The translations under genes and the position numbers were made by a program. 39,520 bases of DNA from Defluviitaleaceae bacterium. Its GTDB lineage: Bacteria; Bacillota_I; Bacilli_A; MOL361; Turicibacteraceae. Positions within the stretch are counted from its first letter, which is position 1, and each line of letters opens with the position of its first letter. Of this stretch, positions 14,697 through 22,768 are shown in pieces. Location of the stretch: contig WRKJ01000095.1 of the NCBI GenBank assembly GCA_009778135.1, positions 1-39,520 of the forward strand, given 5' to 3'. The notes beneath the pieces were generated by a model. The model was not told the DNA's origin and did no database searches. It was given only the letters and a program-made list of their open reading frames with translations.

Positions 14697-16527
14697 AACC
14701 CACACTTTTTTGATACATACTGGCATAACTGCCACCTGTTGCAAGTAACCCTTCGTGAGTTCCTTGTTCAATAATTTGTCCTTTGTCAACGACTAAAATT
14801 AAATCAGCATCTTTAATGGTCGACAAGCGATGAGCAATCACAAGCGATGTCCGACTCTCCATTAGCACTTTAAATCCTTCTTGAACCCGTGCCTCAGTTA
14901 AGGTATCAACATTAGCGGTTGCTTCATCTAAAACAACAACTGCAGGCTCCATCATTAAGACCCGGGCAATCCCCAATAATTGACATTGTCCGACAGAAAG
15001 CGACCCACCATTATCTGTGATCACAGTGTCATACCCTTTCGGCAATCGCTCAATAAAATCATGCGCACGGGCGAGTTTTGCTGCGAGTTTAATCTCGTTG
15101 CGCGTTGCATCTGGTCGACCATATTTAATATTATCAGCAATGGTACCTGTAAATAAGCGCGTATCTTGCAACACCATGCCCATATGCTGACGCAAGCTTG
15201 TTTTGGTTAACGTCTGAATGTCATGACCATCGAGGGTAATTTGCCCCGAACGAATGTCGTAAAATCTTGAAACTAAATTGCTGATGGTGGTTTTACCGGC
15301 ACCTGTTTTCCCGATGATTGCCACTTTTTGACCCGGCTTTGCTTCAAAACTAATGCCACGTAACACCAATGTTTCATCTTGATAGCCAAATGTCACATCT
15401 TTAAAGACCACATGCCCTTTTGATTGTTCTAACGTAACAGTCCCTTCATCTATTTCTGATGCTTCATCTAGCGTATCAAAAATGCGATCACTTGCAGCTA
15501 AGGCTTTAATAATCGCATTGATTTGTACGGAAATTTGACCAATAGGATGTACAAATGTTCGACTTAAATATAAAAAGCTCGCGACAGCACCAACGGTCAA
15601 AGCGCTGTTAGGATTTAACACCAAAATGCCACCTACAAGTGCAATAAAGCCATACAAAGCTTGCCCCATCGCAATCAATAAAGGAAAGAGCATGTTAGAG
15701 AAGCGATTGGCTGTCCGCAGATGATCTGTTAGTTCTTCATTTAGCAGATCAAATTCAGCTTTGACTTTCTCCTCTTGCGCAAAAACTTTCACCACTTTGT
15801 GACCTGCGAGCATCTCTTCGATATAGCCATTCATCTCACCCATGGCTTTAGCCGATGAAATAAACCCTGCTTTACTCTTCCCAGTCACCCATTTTGCCAT
15901 GCAAACTTGAATCAACACAGCCACAACGACAACAGCTGTTAAAGAAAGACTTAGCATCACCATCCCAACAAAGGTGACAACCAATGTAAATAAAGCACGG
16001 ATGATTTCAGGTAAAGATTGCGATAACATCCCACGCATGGCATCCACATCATGGGTCACTTTACTCATGAGATCCCCATGTAGCTGGCCATCAAAATAGT
16101 TAATCGGTAATGTCTGCATTTTTTTAAACAAATCATCACGAATCATGCGTTGAATGCCACCAGAAACGCGCACCATTAAAAAATACAACAAAAAGGTTGC
16201 AACTGCACCGCCTGCATAAATGAGTGCCATCACCATGATTTCTCTGATCATCCCAGCGGCATCAAAAACACCTGGTGTTTCTAAAATGGTGATACCGGAA
16301 GCATCCATGATGACAGTTCCTAAAGCAGGCAGCACAAAATCATCTACAACGGTCTGTAAAAACAGCGCCCCTCGGACACCAGCAAATGTTGAAAAGAAAG
16401 TGGCTGCTAAAACAATGATCATGACCCCAAAATAATGTTGGGACATGTACTTAAATAAGCGACCCAGTGCTTTAACTGTCTTTTTTTTCGACCGATGGTT
16501 ATCTTTACTCCAATCACTATTCCTCAT
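14695..16527 (-). CDS. Heterodimeric ABC exporter, subunit with intact Walker motifs
   Basis: Half-exporter of 610 residues with an N-terminal six-helix membrane domain (about 30-340) and an ATPase domain. The Walker A motif GKTGAGKTT, Walker B VVVLDEATANVD with the catalytic Glu, and the switch histidine in LVIAHRLSTIKD are intact. Its signature motif, however, reads LSVGQCQLLG instead of LSGGQ. The partner upstream has the complementary defects, so the two should form one working and one degenerate ATP site, as in BmrCD- and TM287/288-type exporters. A 30-residue basic N-terminal extension (SKDNHRSKKKTVK) is present. The start lies inside the end of the partner gene (11-bp overlap). Substrate unknown; multidrug or lipid-like compounds are typical of the class. 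Confidence 0.93.
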   Translation of the reverse strand: MRNSDWSKDNHRSKKKTVKALGRLFKYMSQHYFGVMIIVLAATFFSTFAGVRGALFLQTVVDDFVLPALGTVIMDASGITILETPGVFDAAGMIREIMVMALIYAGGAVATFLLYFLMVRVSGGIQRMIRDDLFKKMQTLPINYFDGQLHGDLMSKVTHDVDAMRGMLSQSLPEIIRALFTLVVTFVGMVMLSLSLTAVVVVAVLIQVCMAKWVTGKSKAGFISSAKAMGEMNGYIEEMLAGHKVVKVFAQEEKVKAEFDLLNEELTDHLRTANRFSNMLFPLLIAMGQALYGFIALVGGILVLNPNSALTVGAVASFLYLSRTFVHPIGQISVQINAIIKALAASDRIFDTLDEASEIDEGTVTLEQSKGHVVFKDVTFGYQDETLVLRGISFEAKPGQKVAIIGKTGAGKTTISNLVSRFYDIRSGQITLDGHDIQTLTKTSLRQHMGMVLQDTRLFTGTIADNIKYGRPDATRNEIKLAAKLARAHDFIERLPKGYDTVITDNGGSLSVGQCQLLGIARVLMMEPAVVVLDEATANVDTLTEARVQEGFKVLMESRTSLVIAHRLSTIKDADLILVVDKGQIIEQGTHEGLLATGGSYASMYQKSVG

Positions 16528-18295
16528 GGGCGACGTCTACCTCCATTTCTTGCTGCATCTCATAAATTTGACGATAGATCGTGCTACATGCTAACAATTC
16601 ATCATGCGTTCCCACGCCATCAATGTGATGATCATCAACAACGATAATCATATCCATGTCTTTAATCGATGACACCCGTGCACTAATGACAATTACCGTT
16701 GCATCACTGTTAAATTGATCAAATCCTGCAAATATGTCTGATTCTGTCTTCACATCAACGGCAGATGTGGAATCATCCAGCACCAGTACCTTCGGACGCG
16801 CAAGCAATGCCCTTGCGATACACAGTCGTTGCTTTTGACCCCCTGATAAATTAGTCCCGAGCTCATCAATACGCGTTTCAAAGCCAGCTGGCAACTGTTC
16901 GATAAATTCCATCGCACCTGCAACTTCACAAACGCGGATGAGTGCTTCATCAGTGGCATGAACATTTCCAAACAGCAAATTGTCTCGAATGCTACCCGAA
17001 AATAACACATTTTTTTGCAACACCACCGATACCGCGCGTCTAAGTGCTTTTAACTCATATTCACGGACATCAACGCCACCAATTTGGACTGAACCTTCTG
17101 TGACATCATATAAACGCGATAACAAACTCACCAATGTCGTCTTAGAAGCGCCTGAAGCACCAATCATACCGACCTTTGCACCATGTGGGATGCTCAAATT
17201 TATCCCTTCTAAAACAAACTTCTCATCTTGATGGTATTTAAAATAAACCTGATCAAAAACAAGACTGCCATCTTTAACCGTTGTAACAGCATTTTCTTTA
17301 CTCACTAACGTGACATCTGCATGAATCACTTCTAAAATTCTGGCGATGGCAGGTCGTGCACTCACATAAAGCGTCACACCAAATGACAATAGCATGACAC
17401 CCATCAACATTTGAAACGTATACGTCAAAATACTCATTAATTCACCTGTTAACATTTCTCCACTGACCACTGAACGTGCGCCCAAAAAAGAAATCACTAA
17501 AATACACGCATAAATGGTTGCTTGTGCAATGGGCATATTAAGCGCAAGTAAACTTTCAGCTTTCACAAAATCAGTGTACAAGTCTTCTGTAATTTTCGTA
17601 AACTTTTTCACTTCACTTCCAGCTGTTCCATTGGCTTTAACAACACGAATCGCACTTAAATTTTCACTGACGACATTATTAAGATGGTCATAATGTTTGA
17701 AGATTTTCTTATAGATGTCATGGGCTTTTGTGATGAAAACAAACATGATCAAGCCAAGTGGTGGAACAGCGAATAAGAAAATAAACGCAAGCCATGGATT
17801 CATGGTCAACACGATCATAAATGAGACCAAAACCATCAATGGTGAACGAACCAACACGCGTAAAAAAGCGACTTGATACATCATTTGAACATTTGTGACA
17901 TCTGTTGTCATGCGCGAGACCAAACTTGAACGAGAAAATTCATCCATGTTTTCATGGGAAAAATCTTGCGCTTGATGAAACATCACTTGTCGCAAATTTT
18001 TTGCAAATCCAGCAGATGCAAGGGCTGAGTCACGCCCCGAACGCGTCCCTAATATGAGCGCGGTCATCGCTGCGAGAATCATCAAACCACCAAATAAAAA
18101 AATATTCCCCCGATCTTGAGTTGCAACCCCCCGATCAATCACCATCGCCATGAGCAATGGAATCGACATTTCCAATCCGATTTCAAACAATACGGTTACA
18201 ATCGCACGGATGGATTCTTTTTTATACACACCGACATAACGAAAAAGCTGCTTTAACAAACCATCACTTCCTTCAAAACGTATTAAACGCAACAT
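16517..18295 (-). CDS. Heterodimeric ABC exporter, subunit with degenerate ATP site
   Basis: Half-exporter with six membrane helices (about 20-320) and an ATPase domain. The signature LSGGQKQRLCIARALL is canonical, but three catalytic places deviate. Walker A reads GASGASKTT, with Ser (codon TCT) where Gly should precede Lys. Walker B ends VLDDSTSAVD, with Asp for the catalytic Glu. The switch region reads VISARVSSIKD, with Ala for His. These fit the non-catalytic half of an asymmetric exporter. I place the start at the ATG 18295, 8 bases after an AAGG site, rather than the GTG two codons upstream, which sits too close to it. It overlaps the next gene by 11 bp. Confidence 0.92.
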   Translation of the reverse strand: MLRLIRFEGSDGLLKQLFRYVGVYKKESIRAIVTVLFEIGLEMSIPLLMAMVIDRGVATQDRGNIFLFGGLMILAAMTALILGTRSGRDSALASAGFAKNLRQVMFHQAQDFSHENMDEFSRSSLVSRMTTDVTNVQMMYQVAFLRVLVRSPLMVLVSFMIVLTMNPWLAFIFLFAVPPLGLIMFVFITKAHDIYKKIFKHYDHLNNVVSENLSAIRVVKANGTAGSEVKKFTKITEDLYTDFVKAESLLALNMPIAQATIYACILVISFLGARSVVSGEMLTGELMSILTYTFQMLMGVMLLSFGVTLYVSARPAIARILEVIHADVTLVSKENAVTTVKDGSLVFDQVYFKYHQDEKFVLEGINLSIPHGAKVGMIGASGASKTTLVSLLSRLYDVTEGSVQIGGVDVREYELKALRRAVSVVLQKNVLFSGSIRDNLLFGNVHATDEALIRVCEVAGAMEFIEQLPAGFETRIDELGTNLSGGQKQRLCIARALLARPKVLVLDDSTSAVDVKTESDIFAGFDQFNSDATVIVISARVSSIKDMDMIIVVDDHHIDGVGTHDELLACSTIYRQIYEMQQEMEVDVAHEE

Positions 18296-18312
18296 GCGCA
18301 CAACCTTATATC

Positions 18313-18343
18313 AAAAAGACACGCTCAAAACAAGGCATGTCTT
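18313..18343 (-). terminator. Terminator after cse60
   Basis: Minus strand AAGACATGC (18343-18335), loop of about 10, GCGTGTCTT (18324-18316; 9 pairs, one G-U), then five T. It lies between cse60 and the ABC exporter genes. Confidence 0.78.
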
Positions 18344-18374
18344 CAAACTAAAAACTTAACGCACACAGATGACG

Positions 18375-18569
18375 TTATTGGCTCTCTTTCTTTTTATAAA
18401 TAATCATTGCAGAATAAGAATAAATTTGTCCGGGTCCATCACTAAAATGTGAAAGCTGATACTTAATGTCAATCAAGCAATCACTGGTCACCCCTTTTAA
18501 AAACCCATTCACAGCTTCTTCTAAATCCTTATCATGCTCTTCATCAAAGATTTTAACTTTGACCCCCAT
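18375..18569 (-). CDS. cse60: Cse60-like sporulation protein
   Basis: A 64-residue protein starting MGVKVKIFDEEHDKDLEEAV, matching the small Cse60 family known in Bacillus as sigma-E-controlled; its molecular role is unknown. The ATG at 18569 follows AAGGGGA by about 9 bases, whereas the in-frame GTG at 18575 is too close to it. A CATACAT sequence just upstream (minus strand, about 18592-18586), inside the gap after tyrS, fits a sigma-E -10 box, but no good -35 was found at the right distance. It may also be read through from tyrS, which ends 13 bases upstream. A terminator follows. Confidence 0.75.
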   Translation of the reverse strand: MGVKVKIFDEEHDKDLEEAVNGFLKGVTSDCLIDIKYQLSHFSDGPGQIYSYSAMIIYKKKESQ

Positions 18570-18582
18570 ACTCACATTCCCC

Positions 18583-19830
18583 TTATGTATGCTTCACTAA
18601 AAAATATTTTTTCTTGCCACGTCTAATGACTGTAAATGTCTCATCAATGGCCATTTTCTTTTCGACGACAAAAGACAGCTCATTTTGCTTCACACCATTA
18701 ACAGAAATAGATTGATTGGTAATGAATTCGCGTGCTTCACGTTTTGAACGGGCCGCACCAACTGCAACTAACACATCAATGAGCGTTAAGTCTTCAGCCA
18801 ACGTCATGCCTGGAACATCTTTAAAACCAACTTCAACTTCCGCACGGGTCAAGTCGGCAATCTCACCTGAAAATAAAGCATCTGTTATGCGAATGGCTTG
18901 ATCAACAGCAGCTTCACCGTGTATCAGTTTCACAATTTCATACGCCAATGTTTTTTGTGCCAAACGTTCATGAGGTGCTGCTGTAAATTGTGCTTCAATG
19001 TTTTCAATGTCAGTTTGAGATAAAAAGGTAAAATACTTTAAAAATTGAATCACATCTGCATCAGCTGTATTAATAAAAAATTGATACATTTCATACGGAC
19101 TTGTTTTCTTTCCATCGAGCCAAATGGCACCACTTTCTGTTTTTCCAAACTTCGTCCCATCAGACTTTGTAATGAGTGGCAACGTTAATCCGAACGCTTT
19201 CGCTTCATGTCCTTGCTTTTTACGAATCAAATCAAGGCCCGAAACAATATTGCCCCATTGATCACTGCCACCAATTTGTAATTGACAATCGTAGTTGTCA
19301 TAAAGATGATTAAAGTCCATGGCTTGTAAAATTTGATACGTAAACTCTGTATATGAAATCCCTGTTTCTAGACGAGATTTAACCAAATCTTTCGCAATCA
19401 TCTGACTCACATTAAAGCTTTTACCAAAGTCACGCAAAAAATCAAGCACACTTAAACCCTGTGTCCACTCATAATTATTCACAAAAGTCACAGCTTCACC
19501 AAACAGTTGTTCCAATTGTAGCGTTAAACAACGGACATTGTGCGCCACTTCTTCCATTGTTTGTAATTGACGTTCTTCCGTTTGCCTGGGATCTCCAATC
19601 ATACCCGTTGCCCCACCAACCAAAACAATCGGCTTATGACCCCTCTGTTGAAATCTTTTCAAAAGCAAAAACGGTAACAAATGTCCAATATGCATGCTGT
19701 CTCCTGTTGGATCCACACCGCAATAAAGCGACAACGGCTTGTCATCCAATGCTTTTTCTAATCCTTCAATATCGGTGCAATCATTAATAAGACCCCTCCA
19801 CTGTAACTCTTTTAGCAACTCATTGTTCAC
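18583..19830 (-). CDS. tyrS: Tyrosyl-tRNA synthetase
   Basis: Charges tRNA-Tyr. The Rossmann catalytic domain shows YCGVDPTGDSMHIGHLLPF (HIGH motif), GDPRQTEER, QIGGSDQWGNI and the KMSKS-equivalent KFGKTESG; the C-terminal S4 domain contains SKREAREFITNQSISVNG. I choose the GTG at 19830 (product starting MNNELLKELQWRGLIND, 415 residues). It aligns with known TyrS starts and has a GGAG site 10 bases upstream. The in-frame ATG at 19866 lies about at the predicted transcription start and could not carry a ribosome site. The 37-base leader has no T-box, unlike many Firmicutes tyrS genes. Confidence 0.95.
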   Translation of the reverse strand: MNNELLKELQWRGLINDCTDIEGLEKALDDKPLSLYCGVDPTGDSMHIGHLLPFLLLKRFQQRGHKPIVLVGGATGMIGDPRQTEERQLQTMEEVAHNVRCLTLQLEQLFGEAVTFVNNYEWTQGLSVLDFLRDFGKSFNVSQMIAKDLVKSRLETGISYTEFTYQILQAMDFNHLYDNYDCQLQIGGSDQWGNIVSGLDLIRKKQGHEAKAFGLTLPLITKSDGTKFGKTESGAIWLDGKKTSPYEMYQFFINTADADVIQFLKYFTFLSQTDIENIEAQFTAAPHERLAQKTLAYEIVKLIHGEAAVDQAIRITDALFSGEIADLTRAEVEVGFKDVPGMTLAEDLTLIDVLVAVGAARSKREAREFITNQSISVNGVKQNELSFVVEKKMAIDETFTVIRRGKKKYFLVKHT

Positions 19831-19873
19831 ACTATTCAAACTCCAATCTTTTGTTAACCGAATCATCAGTGAA

Positions 19874-19902
19874 ATTATAACATATGTAGCCTGATTTTAC
19901 CA
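19874..19902 (-). promoter_or_regulatory. tyrS promoter
   Basis: Minus strand extended -10 TGT-TATAAT (hexamer 19879-19874), 17 bases after a weak TGGTAA (19902-19897). It predicts a start near 19867, which rules out the ATG at 19866 as the initiation codon. Confidence 0.65.
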
Positions 19903-19990
19903 GTGCAATCACGGGCTTATCCAACCGTTGTACAACACTTTCATTTATTTTTTGAATCATTTCTATTTTGTTGAATTGTGTTGAATGCTG

Positions 19991-20025
19991 CAAAAAAAGT
20001 CGGCATGTCTTCAAAACCGACTTTT
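19991..20025 (-). terminator. ccpA terminator
   Basis: AAAAGTCGG (19995-20003) and CCGACTTTT (20017-20025) form a nine-pair stem with a 13-base loop. On the minus strand seven T in total follow CCGAC, just after the ccpA stop codon. Confidence 0.88.
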
Positions 20026-20031
20026 ACGCTG

Positions 20032-21033
20032 TTAATTTTTCGTACTGCCACGCCAAGCAAAAGCATGCGGTAACATCACTTCTTGTTCTTCGACTTCTTC
20101 CTCTTCTTTGTTCATTAACTTGGTTAACAAACGCATGGACACAGCACCGATGTCATAAGTAGGAACCATAACAGTGCTGAGTTGTGGACGTGACATCAAA
20201 GCATATTGGGTATTTTGGAAACCAACAATTTCAATATCATCTGGGACACTTAATCCAGAATCAATGGCAGCATTCATAAAGCCAATGGCCATGGAATCAC
20301 GAATTGCAAGGGCTGCATCAGGTGCTTTTTCATGTTCGAAGAAATGTTTGAACTCACCAATAGACGTTTCAAATTTATCAGCAAACTTCAAAACACGAGG
20401 TGTTAAACCTGCTTCTTCAACTGCTTTAATATAACCCGCTTCTTTTTCTGGATTTGTTTCGAATTTTTCTTCAACCGTCAAGAAGGCAATGTCTTTATTG
20501 CCACTATCAATCAACTTTTTTGTTGCTTCATAAGCCGCTGATGCATAATCAATCAAAACAGCAGGTACACGACTTTGACTATCTTTAAATCCCAATAAAA
20601 CGGTCGGAACCGTTTCATTTAATAAACGATCCATTTGATCTTCACCCATTTGATCACTCGCAAGTAACACACCATCTACTTGTGAAGCAATCATATTTTC
20701 CCAAGAGTCTGTTTGTAATTCGCGTTCATTGTGCGTGACGTTCAAGAAAACGGAGTAACGATACTTATCTGCAATGTCTGCAATCCCATTGGTCATCTCT
20801 GAAATAGAAGCGCGTGACAAAGTCGGTACAATTAAACCGATATTCGTCGAACGGCGACTTGCCAAACCTCTTGCAATGGCATTAGGTCGATAACCTAATT
20901 CTTTAATGACTTCTAATACACGATTTCTCGTTTTTTCTTTCACGCGTGTCGGGTTGTTTAAAACCCGTGAGACCGTTGCTAAAGACACATCTGCTTTTCT
21001 TGCAACATCATAAATTGTAATTTTGTTTGACAT
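20032..21033 (-). CDS. ccpA: Catabolite control protein A (LacI family)
   Basis: Global carbon catabolite regulator that binds cre sites with HPr-Ser-P. The 333-residue product has the LacI helix-turn-helix TIYDVARKADVSLATVSRVL and the hinge GYRPNAIARGLAS. A periplasmic-binding-like core follows, with CcpA-like segments near the end: PDDIEIVGFQNTQYALMSRP and VPTYDIGAVSMRLLTKLMNK. Similarity to Bacillus CcpA is high across the length, which distinguishes it from other LacI members. The effector region is somewhat divergent. An AGGAG site precedes the ATG. It is a single-gene unit with its own promoter and terminator. Confidence 0.94.
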   Translation of the reverse strand: MSNKITIYDVARKADVSLATVSRVLNNPTRVKEKTRNRVLEVIKELGYRPNAIARGLASRRSTNIGLIVPTLSRASISEMTNGIADIADKYRYSVFLNVTHNERELQTDSWENMIASQVDGVLLASDQMGEDQMDRLLNETVPTVLLGFKDSQSRVPAVLIDYASAAYEATKKLIDSGNKDIAFLTVEEKFETNPEKEAGYIKAVEEAGLTPRVLKFADKFETSIGEFKHFFEHEKAPDAALAIRDSMAIGFMNAAIDSGLSVPDDIEIVGFQNTQYALMSRPQLSTVMVPTYDIGAVSMRLLTKLMNKEEEEVEEQEVMLPHAFAWRGSTKN

Positions 21034-21084
21034 TTCACTTCATCTCCTCATTTTTTAAAACGCTATACAAAGATTCATACCACT

Positions 21085-21113
21085 ATTGTAACCGATATTA
21101 TCAAAAAAATCAA
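21085..21113 (-). promoter_or_regulatory. ccpA promoter
   Basis: Minus strand TTGATT (21113-21108), 17 bases, TACAAT (21090-21085). The leader before the ATG is about 45 bases. Confidence 0.72.
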
Positions 21114-21199
21114 TATTTTTATGAAAATTTTCAATTTTTTTTTGAATTAAGACTGCGTTAACGATCTTTTCTATTTTAATTTGTAAATTTTTCACGATT

Positions 21200-22636
21200 T
21201 TATACCTTTTTTATGCGTTTAATACGCAACTTTGCAAGCCATAACATCACAAAACCGATCACAAAACCGACAATAATGAAGAAAAAGTGATCGTATACAA
21301 AGGTTAAAGCTTGTCCGAGTGGATAGCTGTGATAGACGACACGACCGATTAAATTTTCTCCATGGTGCACCACATCATCTGGTATGCCATTATTTGCATC
21401 ACCGATTAATCTGAAGCCATATATACCCAAGTTCTGATAATTTTCGTATATGGCATGAATGCGATGGGTGATCGTTCGATCATTCGCCATCATAAAAGTC
21501 ACGATTTCTCCGACTTCTAATGATGCTGGATCAACCAAGCGTGTCACAATGACGGTATTCATCCGTAATGCTGGATGCATGCTCCCTGTGGCAACACGCA
21601 TGATAGAATACCCCAGAAATATTCTTGGTAAATGATCAGGTGTATGCCGATACATCCCAATGATAAACGCAACTAAAATTAAACTCATTAAAACGGTATA
21701 AAGCATCACATTCAAGAAAATAGAAAACCCCTTAAATTTCTTATTCGCTGGCACTTGCTCCGTCACTTGATCTTGATCAACTGATAAAGGTGCTTCTTGA
21801 GTCACAGCTTCCATTAAAGAGTTGAAAGAATCTGCTTCACGAATAAGGTCATCACTGGGTTTTAAGACATCCGGCAACGGTGCCACAGGTAGCTCAATTT
21901 CTGAATGGTTGTGAATGTGTTCATCTTCATCTTTTTGACTAACAATCAGTTCCGACTCGACAACGATTTCTTTTGCAACAGGCATCTGAGGGATGTTTTC
22001 TGGCAGTGCGTCCTTAGTTGTGGTGTACTTATCTTTTAAAAGGAGTCGTTCTTGTCGCAATTGTTCTTTGATTGAAACAGGTGGCAACATTAACATGTCT
22101 GCTTGCTTTTTTTCAACGTCATCTCGTTGCGTCACACGTCTTTTTGTTTGTGCAACAACGTCTTTATCTTGCCCTTCATGCAGATGTGGGACGTCCGCAA
22201 CATTTAAATTCAAGCGTTCATGCGTTGTTCTTTTTCTAACAGCAGGCGCAGCAACCTTTGCTTGCGCATTTTTTTCTAACGCTTCACAACCATCTTGTTG
22301 ATCGGTTTCATCGTCAAGTGTGTCATTTCCAAGCGTCGCTTCAAGTAACTGAACGTCGTGTTGTGTTTGCTTATAAAGCGAAACCAATTGTTCATATCTA
22401 TTTTTAAGAATCAGACTGTTCATCTCTTTCTTTTTAACCTGAATATCGCGCTCAATCGCACCAATTAAAGCTTCCATTTTTTCAATTTCCAGTTGTGGTT
22501 GACGCCCACCGCCTAATAAATCCTGATCCAAATATTCAATTTCTCGTTTGGCTTGTTTGCACATTTCCAACAGTTGATCATATTGTCTATTGATCATGCG
22601 TTTGATCATTTCTTGTTTATCCGATAGATGACTAAT
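21200..22636 (-). CDS. SipW-type signal peptidase I with long cytoplasmic N-terminal extension
   Basis: Membrane serine protease that removes signal peptides. The C-terminal 180 residues form an ER/archaeal-type (SipW-like) signal peptidase: a membrane helix, YSIMRVATGSMHPALR with the catalytic Ser, TITHRIHAIY with the catalytic His that replaces Lys of the usual bacterial type, RLIGDANNGIPDD, and a last membrane helix with basic tail. Ahead lies an unusual region of about 300 residues: a coiled coil (about the first 100) and an acidic, low-complexity linker, which should be cytoplasmic. The start is uncertain. A strong AAGGGAG (minus strand 22651-22645) is followed at 8 bases by in-frame ATT (22636); the next ATG is at 22609; the upstream TTG at 22672 sits on the transcription start. 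Confidence 0.85.
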   Translation of the reverse strand: MSHLSDKQEMIKRMINRQYDQLLEMCKQAKREIEYLDQDLLGGGRQPQLEIEKMEALIGAIERDIQVKKKEMNSLILKNRYEQLVSLYKQTQHDVQLLEATLGNDTLDDETDQQDGCEALEKNAQAKVAAPAVRKRTTHERLNLNVADVPHLHEGQDKDVVAQTKRRVTQRDDVEKKQADMLMLPPVSIKEQLRQERLLLKDKYTTTKDALPENIPQMPVAKEIVVESELIVSQKDEDEHIHNHSEIELPVAPLPDVLKPSDDLIREADSFNSLMEAVTQEAPLSVDQDQVTEQVPANKKFKGFSIFLNVMLYTVLMSLILVAFIIGMYRHTPDHLPRIFLGYSIMRVATGSMHPALRMNTVIVTRLVDPASLEVGEIVTFMMANDRTITHRIHAIYENYQNLGIYGFRLIGDANNGIPDDVVHHGENLIGRVVYHSYPLGQALTFVYDHFFFIIVGFVIGFVMLWLAKLRIKRIKKV

Positions 22637-22680
22637 AAGACTCACTCCCTTCAACTTGGAAAAAGTTTGCAATTGTCAAT

Positions 22681-22710
22681 ATTATACCACAAATAACACT
22701 CGAATTTCAA
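22681..22710 (-). promoter_or_regulatory. Promoter of the signal peptidase gene
   Basis: Minus strand TTGAAA (22710-22705), 18 bases, extended -10 TGG-TATAAT (hexamer 22686-22681). It is divergent from the promoter at 22739-22767; their -35 elements are 28 bases apart. Confidence 0.78.
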
Positions 22711-22738
22711 CAAATTATGAAAGTGAACCAACAATAAA

Positions 22739-22767
22739 TTGCCATATGACCGCAAGCATGGTATAAT
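22739..22767 (+). promoter_or_regulatory. Strong promoter ahead of the tandem repeat array
   Basis: TTGCCA (22739-22744), exactly 17 bases, TATAAT (22762-22767), with extended TGG. The predicted start, near 22774, falls at the first bases of the first repeat unit, so the array should be transcribed, with the exonuclease gene about 300 bases downstream. Confidence 0.82.
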
Positions 22768-22768
22768 T

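Noticed and set aside
19832-20014. Small gene between ccpA and tyrS on the minus strand
   Set aside because: It overlaps the ccpA terminator, the tyrS promoter and the tyrS start; no ribosome site.
19830-20031. T-box riboswitch before tyrS
   Set aside because: No GGGTGG-type antiterminator sequence, and the promoter lies too close to the gene.
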